Below, piece by piece: positions 24,613 to 30,165 of a DNA stretch of 64,000 nucleotides (position 1 is the first letter of the stretch; each line of letters begins with the position of its first letter). The translations under genes were made by a program, and so were the position numbers. The DNA comes from an uncultured Bacteroides sp. Its GTDB lineage: Bacteria > Bacteroidota > Bacteroidia > Bacteroidales > Bacteroidaceae. Under the pieces are notes generated by a model. It did not search any database and was not told the DNA's origin. It saw nothing but the letters and a program-made list of their open reading frames with translations. Location: contig CAAFTU010000040.1 in NCBI GenBank assembly GCA_900766005.1, forward strand, positions 42,327-106,326, read 5' to 3'.

Positions 24613-24630
24613 GCAGCCCCATAGGGCTGC
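24613..24630 (-). promoter_or_regulatory. 5'-leader stem-loop (GCAGCCC type)
   Basis: A 7-bp stem GCAGCCC/GGGCTGC with a 4-base loop lies 17 bases upstream of ATG 24595. Compared with the hairpin at 24385-24402, stem bases differ on both sides in a way that keeps pairing, which is evidence for selection on RNA structure. Confidence 0.68.
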
Positions 24631-24637
24631 TGGTTAT

Positions 24638-24811
24638 TTATCTGATTGCGTTTCTCAAAAAATCACCTGCCTGTTTAGCTGTCATATTCAACTTTGATTG
24701 AATCAAGCAAACCATTTCGTTTACGCTTTCTTCATCATCCAAGTTTCCTTTTGCAAATTCCATCAAGATGAACTTTTCAATCATTCTTTGTTTTACTACC
24801 ATCATTTCCAT
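24638..24811 (-). CDS. Small helical phage protein (57 residues)
   Basis: Begins MEMMVVKQRMIEKFILMEFA and ends AKQAGDFLRNAIR; entirely helical. It is the first gene of the leftward unit, downstream of the minus-strand TATCTTTG element in the 82-bp repeat, with a leader of about 95 bases. Function unknown; position suggests an immediate-early gene. Confidence 0.6.
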   Translation of the reverse strand: MEMMVVKQRMIEKFILMEFAKGNLDDEESVNEMVCLIQSKLNMTAKQAGDFLRNAIR

Positions 24812-24837
24812 AACTCTATCACTTTAAATTTTTAATT

Positions 24838-24919
24838 CTTATTAGTTAGCTTATTACCTTGTAAATCTCAAACTAACTTTGCATCTTTGCAACGTTGTTT
24901 GTTTGTTGATGCAAAGATA
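24838..24919. repeat. 82-bp promoter/operator repeat, copy 1
   Basis: Identical over 82 bases to 25852-25933. It contains an inverted repeat CTTTGCATC/GATGCAAAG (24877-24885 and 24908-24916), the palindrome CAACGTTG, a rightward -7 element TAACTTTG (24874-24881) and a leftward -7 element TATCTTTG (minus strand, 24912-24919). It lies between the leftward early unit and the rightward HTH gene. Confidence 0.9.
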
Positions 24920-24929
24920 AAGAGTTTTT

Positions 24930-24987
24930 CTTTATATTTCCTTTATTGTATAACTTTATTCTTTATATTAACTTTATTTAGCTTTAT
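24930..24987 (+). promoter_or_regulatory. Six CTTTAT repeats before first HTH gene
   Basis: CTTTAT begins at 24930, 24941, 24954, 24961, 24972 and 24982, mostly 10-13 bases apart, the last one running into the start codon (CTTTATG). Such a phased array just upstream of a repressor-like gene suggests an autoregulatory operator for the encoded HTH protein; not tested. Confidence 0.6.
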
Positions 24988-25261
24988 GACAGGTAATGAA
25001 GTACGCTCTATCCTAATAGAAAATGGGTTTGTATTAGCAGAAGTAGCTAACAAACTTGGTATTACAGCTCAAACACTTAACAGTAGATTGAATGCCAAAA
25101 ATTTTAAGAATGAATACCTTTTAGAATTATCGAATGTCTTAAATATGTCTTTTGAAACAAAGCCAGTGCAAAACATTGATAATCTTATGTCATTAATCGA
25201 AAGCCAACAGCGAACTATCGAAAGTTTATCGCGTACAATTGAAAATCTTTCGAAAAAATAA
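24986..25261 (+). CDS. HTH regulator with C-terminal coiled coil
   Basis: 91 residues from ATG 24986 (MTGNEVRSILIENGFVLAEV); the longer frame from 24887 would read through the promoter region. Residues 3-55 form an XRE-like HTH (VANKLGITAQTLNSRL is the recognition region; NVLNMSFE closes it), and residues 65-91 are a heptad coiled coil (LIESQQRTIESLSRTIE), which would give dimers or higher oligomers. It is the first gene rightward of repeat copy 1 and is probably a phage regulator acting on the adjacent arrays. Confidence 0.75.
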   Translation: MTGNEVRSILIENGFVLAEVANKLGITAQTLNSRLNAKNFKNEYLLELSNVLNMSFETKPVQNIDNLMSLIESQQRTIESLSRTIENLSKK

Positions 25262-25268
25262 AAAGACA

Positions 25269-25592
25269 ATGATGAGGTGCGCCAAACTAACTGTATATAA
25301 AGCAAAATGTAATATATGCGATATAGTCATTGAAGGTTATAAATCCGATTTAAGACGCCATTTGCACTTAAAACATAACATCAACTTAAAGAAAGAAGAT
25401 GTTTTCAACCATTTCACTGCCACAGATAACCTGCAAGACGCTCCGGTCATAACAACTAAAGCCGTTTTGAGGCAAAAGAATAAAATGATAAATCAGAAAA
25501 GGAAGCAAGACAAAAAGAACTTGCTTCCCAAAATCAAACATAAATCAATATATTGGGGGAGTATCATAAAAACCCCATGCGGCTCTAAATAA
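25269..25592 (+). CDS. C2H2 zinc-finger-like phage protein
   Basis: 107 residues from ATG 25269 (MMRCAKLTVYKAKCNICDIV). CNIC, then thirteen residues, then HLHLKH gives a Cys2-His2 finger with basic residues between (KSDLRR), at about residues 14-37. The rest is basic, with KRKQDKKNLLPKIKHK, and ends in GSIIKTPCGSK. Bacterial C2H2 proteins are usually of the Ros/MucR class with different spacing; this spacing is closer to the classical finger. It follows the HTH gene by 7 bases, so it is likely co-expressed. Confidence 0.6.
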   Translation: MMRCAKLTVYKAKCNICDIVIEGYKSDLRRHLHLKHNINLKKEDVFNHFTATDNLQDAPVITTKAVLRQKNKMINQKRKQDKKNLLPKIKHKSIYWGSIIKTPCGSK

Positions 25593-25851
25593 GAACTTAT
25601 CGCATAGAGCCCGTACCATAATCCGATTATGACATCACGAAGTGCTAACACCGTACGGGCAGTAAATCAGCGTACGAACCCTTAACTCGAATGCTTACTG
25701 ATAAAGAGGATTTTTCTGACTGATTATATCTAAAATTTATGCCTATCCCAAATTACGGCATTCCTGCTATTGGGTATTTCATAAACAAAACAATACAAAT
25801 AAGATGATATCTTTTCGTATTGCCAAAAGTCAAAATTTCAAAGAACTACTA
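25593..25851. other. Intergenic stretch, no gene seen
   Basis: About 260 bases after the zinc-finger gene and before repeat copy 2. GGCTCTAAATAAGAAC with TAGAGCC about 15 bases on (25580-25612) could form a stem-loop at the end of the preceding gene. A GTACGGGCAG/CGTACG motif near 25650-25675 is noted. No open frame with a plausible start. Confidence 0.4.
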
Positions 25852-25933
25852 CTTATTAGTTAGCTTATTACCTTGTAAATCTCAAACTAACTTTGCATCT
25901 TTGCAACGTTGTTTGTTTGTTGATGCAAAGATA
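25852..25933. repeat. 82-bp promoter/operator repeat, copy 2
   Basis: Identical to 24838-24919, including the inverted repeat and both TAnnTTTG elements. Here the rightward element would drive the CI-like gene at 26010; the leftward element would run antisense into the zinc-finger gene. Confidence 0.9.
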
Positions 25934-26011
25934 CTACATTGAGTATAATAAACAACTTTATTGAGTATGTTAATGCACGGTATTTAGTATTTTTAACACT
26001 ATATATAGTAT
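25931..26011 (+). promoter_or_regulatory. Four AGTAT repeats with 22-bp period before second HTH gene
   Basis: TTGAGTAT at 25939 and 25961, TTTAGTAT at 25983 and TATAGTAT at 26004 repeat every 22, 22 and 21 bases, two helical turns, and the last overlaps the start codon. An inverted half (ATACTAC) lies at 25931. This looks like an operator array for the CI-like protein, different in sequence from the CTTTAT array. Confidence 0.6.
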
Positions 26012-26402
26012 GATGAATATAACAGAAAGGCTTCAATATATTGTGGATGAAGTATTTGAAGGAAATAAAGCAGCTTTTGCTAGAGCACTAGATATAGCAC
26101 CTACAAGCATAGCAAATTATCTAAATAAAGAGAGAGCTTCAAAACCATCTAGCGACATATTGGAAAAAATAGCCAATACGGTTGCTAATCTCAACTTACA
26201 TTGGCTATTGACAGGAAAGGGAGAAGCATTTCAAACAGATACTCAATATAGTATACCGAACATAGAACATATAGAATCAGATTCAAAATATATTGAATGT
26301 ATCCACCATCTAACGAAAGCAAACCTACTAAATGCTGAAGCAAACAATAGGAATAGTCAAAATTTAGAGAAACTGATACAGATTTTAGAAAGTAAAAATT
26401 AA
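26010..26402 (+). CDS. CI/Cro-like HTH repressor
   Basis: 130 residues, MMNITERLQYIVDEVFEG. The XRE-type HTH covers about residues 1-68: NKAAFARALDIAPTSIANYL and SDILEKIANTVANLNLHWLL, ending in the TGKGE box typical of Bacteroides phage repressors. The C-terminal half is helical (LLNAEANNRNSQNLEKLIQIL) and probably dimerises. No LexA-type protease domain is present. It is a candidate lysogeny repressor. ATG 26013 is an equal alternative start. Confidence 0.82.
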   Translation: MMNITERLQYIVDEVFEGNKAAFARALDIAPTSIANYLNKERASKPSSDILEKIANTVANLNLHWLLTGKGEAFQTDTQYSIPNIEHIESDSKYIECIHHLTKANLLNAEANNRNSQNLEKLIQILESKN

Positions 26403-26444
26403 AATATAAACATAGCAATTACTAACCATTATATATAGAATACT

Positions 26445-26864
26445 ATGGAACTAAAGGATTTTATAAAGGGAGTTGTCTTTGACATTACAAATGCTATCAA
26501 AGAATGTCAAAATGAACTTGAAAATGGAGCTATTATATCTCCTACAAATACATCAGCAAACGAGAAAGTTAAATCTAAAAACGGAGATTTACAAATATCA
26601 TATATAGATTTTGAAGTTTCCGTTAGTGCAAGTTCGGAAATTGGAGAAAATGGTAAAAAAGAAGGTGGCGGGATACAGGTCAGCAGCTCAGCGTTTGGCT
26701 TCAATATAGGAGGTAAAACCAAAGGAAAAACAAATGAAGAAGAATACAAATATGTCAATGAAAACCTTTCCAAAATAAGATTTTCAATTCCTATTGTTTA
26801 CCCAACAATAAAGATTAAAGAAAGATCTAACCATGTTCACGTATCGATTCCATCACTCGTTTAA
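26445..26864 (+). CDS. Conserved protein of the trypco2-like type, unknown
   Basis: 139 residues: MELKDFIKGVVFDITNAIKE, a helix, then IDFEVSVSASSEIGENG and a Gly-rich beta part (GGGIQVSSSAFGFNIGG) ending SKIRFSIPIVYPT. The combination of an N-terminal LKDFI helix, xxFDVAVxxSE strand and RIKFSxPV strand is found in small proteins of defence and mobile regions. Role unknown. It lies in the lysogenic arm, so may be a conversion gene (moron). Confidence 0.55.
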   Translation: MELKDFIKGVVFDITNAIKECQNELENGAIISPTNTSANEKVKSKNGDLQISYIDFEVSVSASSEIGENGKKEGGGIQVSSSAFGFNIGGKTKGKTNEEEYKYVNENLSKIRFSIPIVYPTIKIKERSNHVHVSIPSLV

Positions 26865-27047
26865 TGCACTGAATATCATCGTACGCATCATTTATTGCGT
26901 TCTTTGGGTCAGAACCTTTCAGATAACAAAAATAGATTTTAAAAAACAATCTCTTGTAATATAGACATTTGAAAAATTTAAGCATAGCGAGTTATTTAGT
27001 ATTTGATATGCACAAATATAGTAATTACTAACCAATAATAAAAAGAT

Positions 27048-27476
27048 ATGAAGAAACTATTTTTATCAGCAGTAGCGGCCATCATGCTCGCTTCGTGCGC
27101 TACAAACATCGTACTTTATACAGATTACTCACCGCTCACCCAAAAGGGTTATTACGTAAGCCCAGCTGCTGTCGTTCCTGATGGATATACAACGATAGGA
27201 GAAGTGCTGATTAAGCAGGAAAGCGGATTTCAAAAAACAAAGAGCACAGATTACGGCCGAGATGCTTTCAATAGCTCAGAGGGTGGAATTTTCGACCGCA
27301 AAAAATCACAGACTGCAAAAAAGAATAGCAATTTTAAAACATACACATCGCAAACAATACTCGATGAACTTGCAAATGAAATTGCTTCTAAAAACGGAGA
27401 TGGTGTTATATGCCTATCAACTACCTACGAGAAAGAAGCAATCTATCTGAAAGGTTACATCATCAAAAAGAAATAA
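27048..27476 (+). CDS. Prophage-borne lipoprotein
   Basis: 142 residues. A type II signal peptide with lipobox (MKKLFLSAVAAIMLASC, Cys17) is followed by YTDYSPLTQKGYYVSP, a Ser/Asp-rich centre and a small beta domain ending KGYIIKKK. The mature part resembles other Bacteroides surface lipoproteins of about 140 residues with no known ligand. Placed in the lysogenic arm, it is a likely lysogenic-conversion gene expressed from the integrated phage. Confidence 0.78.
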   Translation: MKKLFLSAVAAIMLASCATNIVLYTDYSPLTQKGYYVSPAAVVPDGYTTIGEVLIKQESGFQKTKSTDYGRDAFNSSEGGIFDRKKSQTAKKNSNFKTYTSQTILDELANEIASKNGDGVICLSTTYEKEAIYLKGYIIKKK

Positions 27477-27477
27477 T

Positions 27478-27714
27478 ATGGAAGCAAGTATCAAGCAATG
27501 CGCAGAGAGATACACCGGGCCGGAACACTGCCAGCCAACCTGCAAAGGATGGGGATGCAGATTTCTCGGAACGCCGATAGATACCATCCCGGAAACAGAC
27601 AAAGAGAAAGCAATGCTTTTCTCCGAAGTCTACCGGGAAGCAAAGAGGAAAGGGGTGCTGCTCTGCCCGCATTATCGCTCTTTGTTTATTGACGAGGTGC
27701 TGAATAATAAGTAA
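27478..27714 (+). CDS. Small cysteine-rich protein
   Basis: 78 residues. CAERYTGPEHCQPTCKGWGC, with later LLCPHY, gives five cysteines plus His, a metal-binding layout. It starts 1 base after the lipoprotein stop, so both are probably one unit. Function unknown. It is the last gene before host sequence. Confidence 0.62.
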   Translation: MEASIKQCAERYTGPEHCQPTCKGWGCRFLGTPIDTIPETDKEKAMLFSEVYREAKRKGVLLCPHYRSLFIDEVLNNK

Positions 27715-27850
27715 CATTTGCACACGTAAAAAGAGCTGTTTTTTGCCGTTTTATTGTCGGAACACTTTTTAAAAAACTCTCTAACTTGCTGATACAACAA
27801 TAGATATAGCAATTATAAAAGTATAAGTCTAGTTTAGTTTTTGTGTTAAT

Positions 27851-27891
27851 AGCTCCCTCGTCAGCGGACGACTTAGGGAGCTATTTTTTTA
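27851..27891 (+). terminator. Rho-independent terminator
   Basis: AGCTCCCT/AGGGAGCT stem with an inner CGTC/GACG pair, followed by seven to eight T. It would end the lysogenic arm. It may also mark the prophage/host boundary. Confidence 0.75.
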
Positions 27892-27933
27892 TAAAAGCAA
27901 CCCTCCTACCACCCTTATTCCCTCCTTTTTACC

Positions 27934-27941
27934 TATCTTTG
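27934..27941 (+). promoter_or_regulatory. Promoter -7 element (TATCTTTG)
   Basis: TATCTTTG matches the Bacteroides TAnnTTTG consensus 39 bases before the transporter start codon. No good TTTG at the expected distance upstream. Confidence 0.6.
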
Positions 27942-27980
27942 CATTTTAAAAACAAAAAACACTTTATTTATCAAAAAATC

Positions 27981-29180
27981 ATGATGCAGAAATTGGTTAA
28001 AAAGGAATATCAGCTTCCTTTTATATTGGTCACATCCCTTTTCTTCTTATGGGGATTTGCACACGCCATTTTAGATGTGCTTAACAAGCACTTTCAAGAC
28101 GTAATGAATATCAGCCGAGCCCATTCCGCATGGGTACAGGTCATGTTTTATCTGGGCTATTTTGTCATGGCTATTCCAGCCGGTTTATTCATCAGCAAGT
28201 ACGGCTACCGGAAAGGAGTGGTATTCGGTTTGGCATTGTATGGCATCGGCTCTTTGCTTTTCATTCCCGGTGAATACTGGATGTCTTTCCATTTCTTTTT
28301 ATTCTCACTCTTTGTGATAGCCTGCGGATTGGTGTTTTTGGAAACAGCGGCCAACCCGTATATGACCGAATTGGGAGACAGAGAAACAGCGGCAAGCCGC
28401 TTGAACCTGGCGCAGTCGTTCAACGGACTGGGTTGCATCTGCGGTCCCCTGATCGGCGGACTCCTTCTTTTCTCGGAAGATGGCGATGCCAACATTTCGC
28501 TGCCCTACACACTGATGGGTATTGTGGTATTGGCGGTAGCTTTCATTTTCTCGCGCGTACGCCTGCCGGAAATTGTTCATGAAGAAGAGAAAGACGCTGA
28601 AGGGCATCCAAAGGGACTGTGGACGCACAAACTTTTTATCTTCGGCATTATTGCCCTGTTCTGCTATGAAATAGCCGAAATCTCCATCAACAGTTTCTTT
28701 ATCAACTATGTAGTGGATGATGGATGGATGAATGCCCGCGACGCCTCCGTAGTGCTTTCCTTCGGCGGACTCGGCCTTTTCATGTGCGGCCGCTTTGCTG
28801 GCAGCTGGATCATGCGTAAGGTACAAGCCGAAAAAGTATTGCTATTTTGCGCCATAGGCACCGTTATTACCTGCAGCCTGATAGTGCTCGATCTGGGCAT
28901 TGTATCGCTCGTCGCACTTTTCCTGGGCTATGCTTTCGAAGCCATCATGTTTCCCACCATCTTTGCACTTTCCCTCCGCGGATTGGGCAACCACACGAAA
29001 CGTGCATCGTCCTACCTGATGATGTCGCCCATCGGTGGAGCAGTAGGTCCCTTGCTCATGGGATATGTAGCCGACCAGAGCACCATGTCACTCTCCTTTA
29101 TCGTTCCGCTGCTTTCATTTGTTGTAGTCATGCTGTATGCGTGGAAAATATGGAGAGCAGCCTCATTCATGAAAGGATAA
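27981..29180 (+). CDS. FucP-family sugar:H+ symporter (MFS)
   Basis: 399 residues from ATG 27981 (MMQKLVKKEYQLPFILVTSL), the first ATG after the promoter. About twelve membrane helices. FFLWGFAHAILDVLNKHFQ in the first helix pair is the fucose permease (FHS) signature, and LVFLETAANPYMTELG lies in helix 4 with the conserved Glu and Asn. The family imports fucose, glucose/galactose or other hexoses; the substrate here is not fixed. It is followed by a HAD phosphatase 6 bases on, which may act on a phosphorylated sugar. Confidence 0.88.
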   Translation: MMQKLVKKEYQLPFILVTSLFFLWGFAHAILDVLNKHFQDVMNISRAHSAWVQVMFYLGYFVMAIPAGLFISKYGYRKGVVFGLALYGIGSLLFIPGEYWMSFHFFLFSLFVIACGLVFLETAANPYMTELGDRETAASRLNLAQSFNGLGCICGPLIGGLLLFSEDGDANISLPYTLMGIVVLAVAFIFSRVRLPEIVHEEEKDAEGHPKGLWTHKLFIFGIIALFCYEIAEISINSFFINYVVDDGWMNARDASVVLSFGGLGLFMCGRFAGSWIMRKVQAEKVLLFCAIGTVITCSLIVLDLGIVSLVALFLGYAFEAIMFPTIFALSLRGLGNHTKRASSYLMMSPIGGAVGPLLMGYVADQSTMSLSFIVPLLSFVVVMLYAWKIWRAASFMKG

Positions 29181-29186
29181 GCTGGT

Positions 29187-29822
29187 ATGATTCAAAATAT
29201 TGTATTCGATTTCGGAGGAGTGATAGCAAGCATTTGCCGCGACCGCGCGGTACATGCTTTCATGCAGCTGGGGTTGGCTGATGCCGACTCTCGGCTGGAC
29301 AAATATCACCAGACCGGCATCTTTCAAGAATTGGAAGAAGGCAAATTGTCTGACGATGGCTTTTGCACAGCACTCAGCAGCCTATGTGGCCGGAAGCTGA
29401 CATGGAAGGAAACTCAACAAGCCTGGCTGGGCTTTTTCACAGGAGTCAACCTCACCCAACTGGCTTATCTGACTGAACTGCGTAAAAACTACCGCATCTA
29501 TGTGCTAAGCAACACCAATCCGTTTGTCATGTCCTGGGCCTGCAGTGCCGACTTCACCCCACTGAAGAAACCGCTGACCGACTATTGCGACAAGCTGTAT
29601 CTGTCGTATGAAATCGGCTACACCAAACCCGCCCGGGAGATTTTCGATTTCATGGTGAAGGACAGCGGGATAACCCCTGCTGAGACTTTATTTGTGGACG
29701 ACGGAGCTTCCAATATCGAAATCGGACGTCAGCTGGGTTTTGCTACCTTCCAGCCAGAGAATGGCGAGGAGTGGACAAAAGCTTTATCTGAACAACTCAA
29801 TCTACTGAACTCTCTAACATAA
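29187..29822 (+). CDS. HAD-family sugar phosphatase-like hydrolase
   Basis: 211 residues. Motif I is DFGGV (residues 8-12, Asp nucleophile), motif II VLSNT near 104-108, motif III Lys in GYTKPAREIF near 146-155, and motif IV VDDGASNIEIG near 171-181. This is the HAD group similar to YihX (glucose-1-phosphatase). It shares an operon with the sugar transporter, suggesting phosphorylated-sugar turnover; exact substrate unknown. Confidence 0.85.
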   Translation: MIQNIVFDFGGVIASICRDRAVHAFMQLGLADADSRLDKYHQTGIFQELEEGKLSDDGFCTALSSLCGRKLTWKETQQAWLGFFTGVNLTQLAYLTELRKNYRIYVLSNTNPFVMSWACSADFTPLKKPLTDYCDKLYLSYEIGYTKPAREIFDFMVKDSGITPAETLFVDDGASNIEIGRQLGFATFQPENGEEWTKALSEQLNLLNSLT

Positions 29823-29828
29823 TCTATC

Positions 29829-30008
29829 ATGGCAGACAATTATCTGGAAAAGCAACGAGAGGCATACGAAGCACGGAAAGCGGCCTGGCTAAAGGCCAAG
29901 AAATTCGGCAAGAAATCAGTAACAGGCCACAAGCAACGGCCAAACGCTCTCTCAAACAACCCCTCTCACCAAACGGATAAAAATCAATCCGAAAACAACA
30001 ACGAATAG
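29829..30008 (+). CDS. Small basic hydrophilic protein (59 residues)
   Basis: MADNYLEKQREAYEARKAAW then KAKKFGKKSVTG and an Asn/Ser/Gln-rich tail ending NNNE. It starts 6 bases after the HAD gene and is probably co-transcribed. Similar short proteins occur in many Bacteroides genomes with no known role. Confidence 0.62.
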   Translation: MADNYLEKQREAYEARKAAWLKAKKFGKKSVTGHKQRPNALSNNPSHQTDKNQSENNNE

Positions 30009-30081
30009 AAAGTACTACCCCGATATAAGGAGCAGAAAAGAATAAGAATTAGGAAAAGAAAAAGGGCAGTATACAAAAAGA

Positions 30082-30114
30082 AAGGCTGCCGGGAAAGCAA
30101 ACTCCCGACAGCCT
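30082..30114 (-). terminator. Terminator of the GH92 operon
   Basis: An AAGGCTG-CGGGA hairpin with one mismatch, followed on the minus strand by TTTCTTTTTG. It lies between convergent units and may serve both. Confidence 0.7.
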
Positions 30115-30165
30115 TGTCAGCCCAAAAACGATACCTATGAAACACTGAACGTGTGAGCCATACGT

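Larger units (their letters stand above)
1..27716. mobile_element. Prophage, right part (left end outside window)
   Basis: A continuous block of phage-type genes: tape-measure, tail-type genes, terminase large and small subunits, a ParB/glycosyltransferase pair, recombination and ssDNA-binding genes, a tRNA, small early genes, and a divergent pair of HTH regulators at 24.8-26.4 kb. Late and early genes are all on the minus strand; the regulatory arm is on the plus strand. The right limit is placed by inference after the last small cysteine-rich gene (27714) and before a strong terminator at 27.85 kb, beyond which genes are ordinary Bacteroides metabolism. No integrase and no att repeat could be identified, because the left end is not in the window. 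Confidence 0.88.

Noticed and set aside
24887..25261. Longer start for HTH gene 1 with hydrophobic N-terminus
   Set aside because: The extra 33 codons lie in the promoter and CTTTAT array and produce an artificial membrane-like stretch.
27716..27980. Possible attR site of the prophage
   Set aside because: No matching repeat can be identified because the left end is outside the window; kept only as a boundary estimate.
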